Source: an uncultured Leuconostoc sp. (GTDB taxonomy: Bacteria > Bacillota > Bacilli > Lactobacillales > Lactobacillaceae). From it: a DNA stretch of 10,089 nucleotides. Positions within the stretch are counted from its first letter, which is position 1; the number at the start of each line of letters is the position of its first letter. The notes under the pieces were generated by a model. That model worked only from the letters and a program-made list of their open reading frames with translations, did no database searches and was not told the origin of the DNA. Below are positions 1-6,024 of the stretch, in pieces. Location: NCBI GenBank assembly GCA_900554745.1, contig USIU01000031.1:1-10089 (forward strand). The letters are read 5' to 3'. Position numbers and translations under genes: made by a program.

Positions 1-381
1 TATTTGCCCGATAACACCAGTTGATGCAACCCCCACCAAGTTGGGCGCAATCCCCAACTTGTCCGCGGTCGTTGTTTGCATCATTTTGGCGTGCGTCAAA
101 CCAATTTGCCCAGTCACGGCGTTGGCATTACCGGAATTGACAATGATCGCTTGTAGTTGGCCGTTTTGAATGGTTTTTTTGGTCACTTGGACGGGGGCGG
201 CTTGGACTTGGTTGGTTGTAAACACACCGGCCACCGCAGCGGGCACGTCGCTGATTAGCCAGCCAAGATCTTTGGCTTTGTGTTTGAGCCCAACATGTTG
301 CCCGTCAGCGTGAAAGCCTTTAGGGGCAGCGATGTTGGGGTGCGATAAGCTGGTGAAAGGGGTGCTGAGTGTTTGGGTCAT
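1..381 (-). CDS. argJ: Bifunctional ornithine acetyltransferase/N-acetylglutamate synthase ArgJ, N-terminal part
   Basis: This is the N-terminal 127 residues of ArgJ; the rest lies beyond the left edge. ArgJ moves the acetyl group from N-acetylornithine to glutamate (and in bifunctional forms also uses acetyl-CoA), recycling acetyl groups in cytoplasmic arginine synthesis. The translated sequence shows family landmarks: an early PKGFHADG segment, the IIVNSGNANAVTG block, and ASTGVIG at the end, where the Thr-Gly pair is known to form the oxyanion hole. The self-cleavage site (KATM-type) would lie further on and is not in the window. The ATG at 381 is preceded by GAGGA at a good distance. It sits 20 bases after the argC stop with no terminator between, so the two are co-transcribed. 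Whether it is mono- or bifunctional cannot be told from this fragment. Confidence 0.93.
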   Translation of the reverse strand, partial: MTQTLSTPFTSLSHPNIAAPKGFHADGQHVGLKHKAKDLGWLISDVPAAVAGVFTTNQVQAAPVQVTKKTIQNGQLQAIIVNSGNANAVTGQIGLTHAKMMQTTTADKLGIAPNLVGVASTGVIGQI

Positions 382-401
382 GAATTTTCCTCGCTGTTGG
401 G

Positions 402-1442
402 TTAGGCGTATTGGGCAATCAGATTTAAGCCAGTCGTTTCCTCAAAGTCACACAAGTGATTCATATTTTGAATGGCTTGGCCGGCCGCGCCTTTAATCAT
501 GTTATCTAGCACGCTGACAATCGTGAGATAGTGGGTAATGGGATTATAGGTGAGGCCAATATCGGTGAAATTCGTGCCAACGACTTGTTTGATGTCAGGT
601 AAGGTATCCAATGGCATCAAGCGGACGAACGGCTTGTCCGCGTAAGTCTGGTGATAAAGGGCGTCAATGGCTGCGGGTGTGAGGGGGTGTTTTAATTTCA
701 CATACGCACTGACGAAAATGCCACGGTTAATCGGCAGCAGTGAGGTGGTGAATTGAATATGCGCTAGACTGGGCTGCCAGCGTTGTAACTGTTGCATGAT
801 TTCTGGTAAATGTTGGTGCTGGTTGGGTTTGTACATCATCATATTTTCATTGACGGTGACGAAATGGCTTGCTGCTGTGAGTGATTTACCAGCACCGGAG
901 AGACCACTTTTTGCATCGATGACGATACTGTCCGTATCAAGTAACTGTGCTTGGGCCAGTGGTGCTAAAGCCAATAGGGTAGCGGTCGCGTAGCAGCCGG
1001 GGTTGGCAATGTAAGGCTTATCATTGTCGTAAAAATCAGCGAGGCTGTAGTTGGCTTGGTCTAACAACGCTTGTGGCGCGGCGGGTTGGTGATACCATTT
1101 GGTGTAGTCTTTAGCGTTTAAGCGGAAATCACCAGACAAATCAATCACTGGAAAGTGGCGCGCGATAAAGGGGGCGGCGAGTGTTTTGGTCACACCGCTT
1201 GATGTGGCGAAGAAAACCAAATCGGCGTTTTGCATAATATGCACTGGATCAACCGGTGTTGGTGTGATTTTATACAGTGATTGCAAATGGGGAAAGGTTT
1301 GGTCAATGGGGATCTGTGTGTCAGTTGTCTGGTGAATTGAGACGATTTTTACGTAGGGATGCAAGTGCAGCAAGCGCAATAATTCCATTCCGGCATAGCC
1401 GGTGACGCCAACAATTGCCACTTTGAGTTGTTTTTCAGTCAT
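402..1442 (-). CDS. argC: N-acetyl-gamma-glutamyl-phosphate reductase ArgC
   Basis: A 346-residue enzyme that reduces N-acetylglutamyl phosphate to N-acetylglutamate semialdehyde with NADPH, the third step of arginine synthesis from glutamate. The N-terminal dinucleotide-binding motif GVTGYAG is at residues 12-18. The catalytic cysteine lies in NPGCYAT (Cys150), and the conserved histidine in HQHLPEI (His211) is the expected general base. The glycine-rich SGLSGAGK stretch (179-186) is also typical of the family. The length matches full-size ArgC proteins. The ATG at 1442 has a strong GGGAGG ribosome binding site just upstream, and the promoter at 1471-1499 gives a leader of about 22 bases. 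It is the first gene of the argC-argJ operon and is probably repressed by ArgR when arginine is plentiful. Confidence 0.97.
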   Translation of the reverse strand: MTEKQLKVAIVGVTGYAGMELLRLLHLHPYVKIVSIHQTTDTQIPIDQTFPHLQSLYKITPTPVDPVHIMQNADLVFFATSSGVTKTLAAPFIARHFPVIDLSGDFRLNAKDYTKWYHQPAAPQALLDQANYSLADFYDNDKPYIANPGCYATATLLALAPLAQAQLLDTDSIVIDAKSGLSGAGKSLTAASHFVTVNENMMMYKPNQHQHLPEIMQQLQRWQPSLAHIQFTTSLLPINRGIFVSAYVKLKHPLTPAAIDALYHQTYADKPFVRLMPLDTLPDIKQVVGTNFTDIGLTYNPITHYLTIVSVLDNMIKGAAGQAIQNMNHLCDFEETTGLNLIAQYA

Positions 1443-1470
1443 ACCATTTCCTCCCGAGTCGTTGCTTTAA

Positions 1471-1499
1471 ATCATAAAACGTTATGTATTTAAATGCAA
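1471..1499 (-). promoter_or_regulatory. Promoter of the argCJ operon
   Basis: On the minus strand TTGCAT (1499-1494) and TATGAT (1476-1471) are 17 bases apart, a good sigma-A arrangement. Transcription would start near 1464, about 22 bases before the argC ATG. The -35 box lies inside the ATGCAAT repeat region, so a protein bound there would block polymerase. Confidence 0.7.
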
Positions 1500-1541
1500 T
1501 AAATATGCAATTACGATTTGAATAATCCTAAATAATTGCAT
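1494..1541. promoter_or_regulatory. Candidate ArgR operator (repeated ATGCAAT half-sites)
   Basis: ATGCAAT occurs at 1494-1500 and again at 1505-1511, eleven bases (one helical turn) apart. An inverted copy, ATTGCAT, is at 1535-1541, and a TGAATAAT element at 1519-1526 lies between them. Gram-positive ARG boxes are AT-rich imperfect palindromes built from TGAAT/TGCAT-like half-sites, so this fits an ArgR/AhrC operator covering the -35 box of argC. That ArgR binds here is inferred from position and composition; the match to the consensus is loose. Confidence 0.5.
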
Positions 1542-1565
1542 AAAAAAACACCTCGATGAGGTGTT
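1542..1565 (-). terminator. Intrinsic terminator of the PEBP gene pair
   Basis: The plus-strand stem AACACCTC (1547-1554), a GAT loop and GAGGTGTT (1558-1565) form an 8-bp hairpin. On the minus strand it is followed by a run of seven T's (1548-1542). It ends the 2461-1564 transcription unit and shares two bases of the PEBP stop codon (1566-1564). It insulates the arg promoter directly downstream. Confidence 0.85.
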
Positions 1566-2070
1566 AAGCGCGGGCGGGCAGTTCTACGATTGCCATATCC
1601 AATACGTGGCCTTGGCTTTTGGTGCGTAGTTCATTTAAGAAGAAACCGTCTTGGAGATCCAGTTGCGTATCCAGTGCAAAAACGGTCAGTGTGTAGTTGT
1701 GTGTTTGATCCGGTGGCATGGGGCCGATGTAGGCTTGGTTGATCGCCGGATTGGCCGGTTGTTGACACTTCTGGACAAAATGCCAAGTTGAGTTGGTGCC
1801 CGAAACAGCCAGACCAGTTGCGCGCAAGTCTTCCGGCACATTACCAACAGGGACATTGGCGGCTAACCAATGAATCCAAGGAAAACCGCCAACGGGGATG
1901 GCGTCATAATTAATCAGACTAATCGACAAGGATTGGGTGCCGGCGGGAATAGCTGTGATGGTGATGGGAAAGTTTGTGGTCGGCATATCTTGCGTACGAT
2001 ACGCTGCTGGGGCGAACTTAGCGTATTTATCTGGAATAAGACCATTTTCGAGTGGCACAGTGAGCTGCAT
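1564..2070 (-). CDS. YbhB/YbcL family (PEBP, Raf-kinase-inhibitor-like) protein
   Basis: A 168-residue protein of the phosphatidylethanolamine-binding protein fold. Bacterial members of this family have no settled function; small-anion or phospholipid-headgroup binding is known for relatives. Visible motifs in order are NYDAIP (54-59, the DPDAP-type ligand loop), IHW (66-68), YIGPMPPDQTH (114-124, the GPxPPxGxH block), FALD (131-134) and GH (154-155). The length is normal and there is no signal peptide, so it is probably cytoplasmic. I chose the ATG at 2070. An in-frame TTG at 2082 would place the GGAGA ribosome binding site inside the coding sequence. The ATG lies one base after the stop of the upstream gene, which indicates translational coupling. 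A terminator follows immediately. Confidence 0.9.
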   Translation of the reverse strand: MQLTVPLENGLIPDKYAKFAPAAYRTQDMPTTNFPITITAIPAGTQSLSISLINYDAIPVGGFPWIHWLAANVPVGNVPEDLRATGLAVSGTNSTWHFVQKCQQPANPAINQAYIGPMPPDQTHNYTLTVFALDTQLDLQDGFFLNELRTKSQGHVLDMAIVELPARA

Positions 2071-2071
2071 A

Positions 2072-2461
2072 TTATTCTCCAATTAAGTTTTTCTTGGCTT
2101 GGGCCAAACGGGCACGAACAGCGACAGACATCTGCCGATTGTAGCGACGAACGGTGCTAACAGCTGCAATGACAGCGTTTGTCCGTTCATCAAGATCGCT
2201 GATGTTGGCGATATCGGCCTGTGTTTTGCCTTCAAAGCGGTCAATAAAGGCCAGTTGTAAGGCGGGTTCGTTTGCCCGTAGGGTTTCTGCGGCGGCGTGT
2301 TTGCCGGCGTCAGTTAGCGCTTGCACAGCGGCTTGATACCCTTCAAAAAAGTCATCAGGATCCGTTGTATTTTCCCAAGTGATTGGCGTGTCGTCGGGGA
2401 CTAGCGTGGGTTCTGGTGTCGCGGTAGTGGCTTTCTTTTTAAAGAAATCAAATAAAGACAT
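2072..2461 (-). CDS. Hypothetical small soluble helical protein, first gene of the PEBP pair
   Basis: A 129-residue protein I do not recognise. It begins MSLFDFFKKK, a short amphipathic basic segment that could touch a membrane or partner. A Thr/Pro/acidic linker follows (about 12-38), and then an alanine-rich, probably all-helical region to the end (about 39-129), with a basic C-terminal helix ending ARLAQAKKNLIGE. No transmembrane segment, signal peptide or catalytic motif is visible. The frame is open further upstream to 2539, but those starts fall in or before the promoter inverted repeat. The ATG at 2461 has AAAGG eight bases upstream and fits a transcript starting near 2489. Its stop is one base from the PEBP ATG, so both are made from one mRNA and may act together; the function is unknown. 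Confidence 0.75.
   Translation of the reverse strand: MSLFDFFKKKATTATPEPTLVPDDTPITWENTTDPDDFFEGYQAAVQALTDAGKHAAAETLRANEPALQLAFIDRFEGKTQADIANISDLDERTNAVIAAVSTVRRYNRQMSVAVRARLAQAKKNLIGE
2076..2080 (-). promoter_or_regulatory. Ribosome binding site of the PEBP gene, inside the upstream gene's last codons
   Basis: GGAGA reads 2080 to 2076 on the minus strand, five bases before the ATG at 2070. It overlaps the last two sense codons (GGA GAA) of the 129-residue gene. It decides the PEBP start in favour of ATG 2070 over TTG 2082. Confidence 0.8.
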
Positions 2462-2492
2462 GAGGACAACCTTTCGTGATAAATTGCTTACC

Positions 2493-2531
2493 TTTATTGT
2501 ACCGAACATCTGTTTTATTTGGTACAATAAA
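2493..2531. promoter_or_regulatory. Divergent promoter region with a perfect 11-bp inverted repeat
   Basis: TTTATTGTACC (2493-2503) and GGTACAATAAA (2521-2531) are exact inverted copies separated by 17 bases. The right arm holds TACAAT (2523-2528), a -10 box for the regulator gene, giving a start near 2535. The left arm read on the other strand holds TACAAT (2501-2496) for the gene starting at 2461, giving a start near 2489. The -35 regions then fall in or beside the opposite arms and are weak at 17-base spacing (TTGTAC fits only at 20). The two promoters overlap and cannot easily be occupied at once. The repeat may also be the operator of the adjacent HTH protein; that is inference. Confidence 0.6.
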
Positions 2532-2557
2532 TTTAACATTTAAACCTGGGGAAAATT

Positions 2558-2863
2558 ATGGCAGCACGGAAAACAGTATTTAACGATAAACAGCGTATTT
2601 TAAGGCTTTATTCGGCTTTAATTAGTCATCGAGCTTTGTCGATTGAAGAGATCGAAGACATGTTTTTTATTGGTCGAAAAACTGTGCAACGGGATATTTC
2701 TGAAATTCGTGATTTTTTACATGATTTGCAAATTGGGGAACCGATTCAATCTGAAATTGTCTACGATCGCAACTCGCGCAAGTATAAATTAACCGAAATG
2801 GATAATTTATTCCGCGTTTTCGATAAAATTAATCAAATTGATGAAAGTGACCCAATCGATTAA
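2558..2863 (+). CDS. Small HTH (DeoR/HTH_11-like) transcriptional regulator without a sensor domain
   Basis: A 101-residue DNA-binding protein. The region 11-58 matches the N-terminal winged helix-turn-helix of WYL/DeoR-type regulators: a KQRILRLY first helix, LSIEEIEDMF (27-36), and the recognition helix with GRKTVQRDISEIRDFL (39-54). A wing strand EIVYDRNSRKYKL (66-78) follows. The ligand-sensing WYL domain that usually comes next is absent; an acidic 20-residue tail ends the protein. The next frame encodes an unrelated hydrolase, so there is no sign of a recently lost C-terminus. GGGG precedes the ATG at normal spacing. It lies beside the inverted repeat at 2493-2531 and may regulate both divergent units. 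No target is known from sequence. Confidence 0.82.
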   Translation: MAARKTVFNDKQRILRLYSALISHRALSIEEIEDMFFIGRKTVQRDISEIRDFLHDLQIGEPIQSEIVYDRNSRKYKLTEMDNLFRVFDKINQIDESDPID

Positions 2864-2894
2864 GCGTGTCAATGCGCCGAAATGAGGTGGGCAA

Positions 2895-3734
2895 ATGCCA
2901 AAAGATCGTGCAAAATGGGTGATGCTACTAGTGGGGATAATGGGACTACTAGCCAGTATCGGCTGGTGGGTCGCAACACAAAAAGCTCCCCGACCAGCAG
3001 GGCACCAAACAATTATTTTATTGCATGGTTATGGGAGTAGTGCGCGAGCAACGACAGCATTGGCAACTGCCATTCAGGCCGAAACGCATCTGAAACGGCG
3101 ACAACAAGTCAATGTGTCACCACAAGGTGTGGCGGCCTTCGCCTTGACGGCACACCAGTTACAAGCAGGTGGCATTTATCAATTAAATTTTGTCGATAAG
3201 CAAACAAATGCCCAGCAAGCCAGTGCAGCACTTGCTCGTTTACTACAAACGCTAAAGGCGCGTCGGGTCAATCAAGTGGTGTTAGTTGGCCATTCGATGG
3301 GTGCAACCGCGGCGCTGCGCGTGCTATTATCTCATCCTATACAAGATGCGACGTATCCTACCGTTAGTCATCTGGTGACGATTGCGGCACCCTTTAATTC
3401 TGGTTTGGGGGCAACAGGCTTTGATCGGGCTTTTGCGCAAAATACGCTGAATCCAACTACCCAACGGCCACGGTTACAAGATGATAGTTACCGCTATTTT
3501 GACCAACATCGTGACAACATGCCCACACAAACGAAAATATTAAATGTGATGGGGGATGTCGGCGATAACAGTGATGGGGTTGTGACGAATTTTAGTTCGG
3601 CAGCGTTAAAATTTTGGCTCAAAAAAGGGCAAATTTATCAGGTTGTGACGATTAGTGGACCAAAAGTCCAGCACAGTCAGGTTCGAGATAATCCAGTTGT
3701 GACCCAACAAGTTGCGCAATTTGTGACAGAATAA
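2895..3734 (+). CDS. Membrane-anchored alpha/beta hydrolase (DUF915-like)
   Basis: A 279-residue alpha/beta hydrolase carried outside the membrane by an N-terminal anchor or signal segment (about 8-27, MLLVGIMGLLASIGWWV, after a basic start). No lipobox cysteine is seen. The oxyanion region is LLHGYGSS (42-49). The nucleophile elbow is GHSMG (132-136, Ser134). The acid is probably Asp227 in GDVGDNSDGVV, and the catalytic His is probably His260 in VQHSQV. This layout is that of the DUF915 family of lactic acid bacteria and other Firmicutes, whose substrate is not established; an ester or lipid is likely. AGGTGG precedes the ATG. It follows the HTH gene by 31 bases with no terminator between, so they form one unit that ends at the terminator at 3742. 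Confidence 0.88.
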   Translation: MPKDRAKWVMLLVGIMGLLASIGWWVATQKAPRPAGHQTIILLHGYGSSARATTALATAIQAETHLKRRQQVNVSPQGVAAFALTAHQLQAGGIYQLNFVDKQTNAQQASAALARLLQTLKARRVNQVVLVGHSMGATAALRVLLSHPIQDATYPTVSHLVTIAAPFNSGLGATGFDRAFAQNTLNPTTQRPRLQDDSYRYFDQHRDNMPTQTKILNVMGDVGDNSDGVVTNFSSAALKFWLKKGQIYQVVTISGPKVQHSQVRDNPVVTQQVAQFVTE

Positions 3735-3741
3735 AGGCAGC

Positions 3742-3769
3742 AAAAAACACCGGGTAACCGGTGTTTTTT
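3742..3769. terminator. Bidirectional intrinsic terminator between the hydrolase gene and ktrA
   Basis: AAAAAACACCGG (3742-3753), a GTAA loop and CCGGTGTTTTTT (3758-3769) form a perfect 12-bp stem whose outer part supplies the T-run on either strand. It serves the plus-strand hydrolase unit and the minus-strand ktr unit. The ktrA stop codon (3770-3768) overlaps its edge. Confidence 0.92.
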
Positions 3770-4430
3770 AGTTATTGGTCATTTGGTCGAAATCATCCAC
3801 CATGTCTTTTGGGCCGACAACTGACAAAATGTCGAGATGATGCACACGGTAGCTAGCTTCCGGTGCCACAATCACTTCACCATCATGACGGACAGCAATG
3901 ACGTTTAAACCAAACTTCTTACGAATTTTCAATTCTGAAAGCGTCTTGCCAGAAAAGGCCGGATTGACAATTTGAACTTCGGCCATGGAATAGTCATCTG
4001 ACAGCTCAATGAAATTTAACATATTAGGCGCAAGTAACTTACGTCCAATGCGTTCGCCCATTTCTCGTTCAGGTTGGACCACGAAATCAGCCCCGATTTT
4101 CGTTAACACGCGTAAATGGGTGCGGTTTTCAGCTTTGGCAATCACGTTTTTAGCGCCGAGATCCTTGGCGTTAATGGTGGCTAAGATACTAGCCTGCATA
4201 TTATGCCCAATCGCTACAATCACGTGATCAAAGCTTGCAATATCCAATTTACGCAAGACATCATCTTCTTGGGCATCAGCGATCACGACTTGGGTAGCAA
4301 TGTCGCGGTAATCATTAACATGTTCCTCGTTAATATCAATGCCAAGGACATCTTGACCATTGGCAACTAAGGTTTCCAGTAAGGCACCGCCAAAGCGGCC
4401 CAGACCAATAATAGCATAGGTTTGACGCAT
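3768..4430 (-). CDS. ktrA: Potassium channel regulatory subunit KtrA/KtrC (RCK domain)
   Basis: A 220-residue cytoplasmic gating ring subunit of the Ktr potassium uptake system. The N-terminal RCK_N Rossmann domain (about 1-120) starts with GLGRFG (9-14), which binds the nucleotide pyrophosphate. Asp32 at the end of the second strand is where the adenosine ribose is expected to bind. The C-terminal RCK_C domain (about 135-215) is the part that binds cyclic di-AMP in studied Firmicute relatives. Length and domain order are normal for KtrA/KtrC; these two cannot be told apart from sequence alone. The ATG at 4430 has an AAAGGAT ribosome binding site. It lies 19 bases after ktrB with no terminator between, so pore and regulator are made from one mRNA. 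Confidence 0.93.
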   Translation of the reverse strand: MRQTYAIIGLGRFGGALLETLVANGQDVLGIDINEEHVNDYRDIATQVVIADAQEDDVLRKLDIASFDHVIVAIGHNMQASILATINAKDLGAKNVIAKAENRTHLRVLTKIGADFVVQPEREMGERIGRKLLAPNMLNFIELSDDYSMAEVQIVNPAFSGKTLSELKIRKKFGLNVIAVRHDGEVIVAPEASYRVHHLDILSVVGPKDMVDDFDQMTNN

Positions 4431-4449
4431 TTTTTTATCCTTTCAAATA

Positions 4450-5853
4450 TTAACCGATAATGACAGATTCTTCAGGGTATTGATAAGGGGCGTGTTCGGT
4501 GTGAACATTTAATACTGAAAACATGACGGTATAAACACCAACACGACCAATAAACATGGTAAGCATAATAACACATTGACCAAAGTCCGTGAGATGTGGT
4601 GTGAGCCCCAGCGATAGTCCTGCGGTCGCAAACGCACTGACAACTTCAAAGATGATGTATTCGAGGCCAAAGTGTGAGTCCGTCCCTTGGGTCAGTAGGA
4701 GTAAGAAAGAGAGGCCAGAAAGAAAGACCATCGAGATAAATACCAGCAAGAGGGCGCGGGTCACGTTTTCTTCGGTCAATCGGCGATGTGCAAACGTCAC
4801 ATCTTTTTTACCACGCAAGGCGGCGTGCGTTTTGAGCAGCAATACCCCCAGGGTCGTAGTTTTTAACCCACCGGCCGTAGATCCGGGTGTTCCGCCGACA
4901 TACATAAGAATCATTGTCACCAAAATGGTGGCTTGGGACATGTCAGTAAAGCTGAACTGTGAAAAGCCAGCTGTCCGATAAGAAATAGACATAAAGAGCG
5001 TGTTAAAGGCGCGGTTGAGCGGTGACAAGTGCTGGGCGATAGCTAAGTTACTTTGGGTAATCTCGTATAATAGCCAGCCACCAAGAATCAAAGCGCCGGT
5101 CATGACTAAGGCGAGCTTGGAATGGAGACTGAGTTTTTTAGTGCGTGGGTACAATAACACATCGCGCCAAACCAAAAAGCCGAGCGAACCGGCCACGATT
5201 AAGGCAGCAAAAATGAACATGACCCAAGGTTGGCTCGTATACGCCACCCCGTTACCAGGAAGGGTGGTAAATCCGGCATTTCCAAAAGCAGAAATGGCGT
5301 GGAACAGGGCAAAGAAGCTACCTTTTTTAAAGCCAAAGTCATTGATAAAAAAGGGCGCTAGGCATAATGCACCGACAAGTTGAATAATAATGGATAATTT
5401 GATCACGTACCCAAAAACTGCCCGTGTATCGTATAGATTTTCAAGACTATAAACTTCTTGAATCAGCATCCGATTACGTAAATCCATTTGACGCTTGGTA
5501 GCTGTGAACAATAAGACCGAAAAAGACATAAAGCCTAACGCACCGACTTCAATCAAACACATAATGACAATTTGGCCAAAGAGTGTCCAATGTGTCGCGG
5601 TGTCAACGACCGTTAGACCGGTCACCGATGCAGCTGATGTTGAAGTAAACAGGGCATTCAGAAAACTATGCCGCATATTGCCATAATGGCTAATGGGTAA
5701 CATCAACAGCAGGGCGCCGATAGTAATGACTGACAAGAAGCCAAGGGTCAAACGTTGTGGCATCGAAAAACGTGACCAGAATGTCCGTTGGTGCGATTGA
5801 TTATGAAATTTTTTCATTTCCGCCGCAGTGGGGAGTTCAATTTTTCGTGACAT
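4450..5853 (-). CDS. ktrB: Potassium channel/transporter pore subunit KtrB/KtrD
   Basis: A 467-residue integral membrane protein of the Trk/Ktr/HKT superfamily that takes up potassium with KtrA. Four pore loops are visible in order: TSTSAASVTGLTVVDT, HAISAFGNAGFTT, SISYRTAGFSQFS and VVSAFATAGLSLG. Each carries the selectivity-filter glycine. GGTPGSTAGGLKTTT, before the last part, is a known conserved signature between the third and fourth repeats. The N-terminal 35 residues are hydrophilic and longer than in many KtrB proteins. The start is not certain. ATG 5853 follows a perfect TATAAT by only six bases, implying a leaderless mRNA. TTG 5892 lies upstream of that box, and ATG 5817 (MKKFHNQ) has a GGCGGA-like site in front. 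I prefer 5853. Confidence 0.9.
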   Translation of the reverse strand: MSRKIELPTAAEMKKFHNQSHQRTFWSRFSMPQRLTLGFLSVITIGALLLMLPISHYGNMRHSFLNALFTSTSAASVTGLTVVDTATHWTLFGQIVIMCLIEVGALGFMSFSVLLFTATKRQMDLRNRMLIQEVYSLENLYDTRAVFGYVIKLSIIIQLVGALCLAPFFINDFGFKKGSFFALFHAISAFGNAGFTTLPGNGVAYTSQPWVMFIFAALIVAGSLGFLVWRDVLLYPRTKKLSLHSKLALVMTGALILGGWLLYEITQSNLAIAQHLSPLNRAFNTLFMSISYRTAGFSQFSFTDMSQATILVTMILMYVGGTPGSTAGGLKTTTLGVLLLKTHAALRGKKDVTFAHRRLTEENVTRALLLVFISMVFLSGLSFLLLLTQGTDSHFGLEYIIFEVVSAFATAGLSLGLTPHLTDFGQCVIMLTMFIGRVGVYTVMFSVLNVHTEHAPYQYPEESVIIG

Positions 5854-5859
5854 GCCTCT

Positions 5860-5888
5860 ATTATAGCGTAATTTTGATGCGGCGGAAC
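5860..5888 (-). promoter_or_regulatory. Promoter of ktrBA, placed for a leaderless mRNA
   Basis: TATAAT reads 5865 to 5860 on the minus strand. It is followed by AGAGGC and then ATG at 5853, so a start seven bases downstream of the box falls on the A of the ATG. The -35 region 17 bases upstream (GTTCCG) is poor and there is no TG extension. AGAGG lies only one base before the ATG, too close for normal use as a ribosome binding site. No cyclic di-AMP riboswitch, known upstream of some ktr genes, could fit in this layout. Confidence 0.5.
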
Positions 5889-5893
5889 ACAAG

Positions 5894-5923
5894 CGCTGCG
5901 GATTTTTAAAACGTTTAGCAGCG
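5894..5923. repeat. Inverted repeat between the ktrB and nup promoters
   Basis: CGCTGC (5894-5899) and GCAGCG (5918-5923) are exact inverted copies around an 18-base AT-rich spacer. The repeat lies just upstream of the ktrB -35 region and about 50 bases upstream of the nup -10 box. It could be an operator or chance; no T-run supports a terminator. Confidence 0.3.
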
Positions 5924-5967
5924 GGCTGTATAGTAAATCAATTGAAATAATTGCGTGATAACAAACA

Positions 5968-5990
5968 TGGTATAATATTCTTTGAAGAAT
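5968..5990 (+). promoter_or_regulatory. Extended -10 promoter of the nup operon with a dyad at the start site
   Basis: TGGTATAAT (5968-5976) is a perfect extended -10 element, which makes up for the lack of a good -35 box (TTGCGT at 5951 is only 14 bases away). Transcription would begin near 5983, giving a leader of about 116 bases. The start site lies within the perfect dyad ATTCTT-TG-AAGAAT (5977-5990), which could be a repressor site. Confidence 0.65.
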
Positions 5991-5991
5991 T

Positions 5992-6024
5992 TTCCACGAA
6001 CAGCATTTGTCCGTGGAATTTTTT
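5992..6024 (+). terminator. Terminator-like hairpin in the nup operon leader (possible attenuator)
   Basis: TTCCACG (5992-5998) pairs with CGTGGAA (6012-6018). An A-C mismatch and an inner ACA/TGT pair follow, and six T's (6019-6024) come directly after the stem. It lies about ten bases into the transcript, leaving no room for a riboswitch aptamer upstream. ATTTTC before it (5988-5994 region) can pair instead with GAAAAT (6025-6030). The hairpin is seen; attenuation is inference. As DNA it could also be a protein-binding palindrome. Confidence 0.5.

Noticed and set aside
293..301. Loss of the Walker A lysine in the second ATPase domain of nupO as a sign of damage
   Set aside because: A degenerate second site is typical of this transporter branch, so it was not reported as an oddity.
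796..993. Plus-strand open frame opposite argC
   Set aside because: It is antisense to the catalytic core of argC, with no ribosome binding site or recognisable product.
2071..2082. TTG start at 2082 for the PEBP protein
   Set aside because: The extra codons are the ribosome binding site of the ATG at 2070.
2461..2539. Longer N-terminus (start at 2539) for the 129-residue protein
   Set aside because: It would run through the inverted-repeat promoter and start upstream of its own -10 box; the ATG at 2461 has a proper ribosome binding site.
4589..5686. Open frames on the plus strand opposite ktrB
   Set aside because: They are antisense to a clearly conserved membrane protein and have compositions expected from reading its complement.
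5854..5892. TTG start at 5892 for KtrB
   Set aside because: It lies upstream of the likely -10 box and has no ribosome binding site.
5860..5950. Cyclic di-AMP (ydaO-type) riboswitch upstream of ktrB
   Set aside because: No room in the apparent leader, and no matching conserved blocks in the intergenic sequence.
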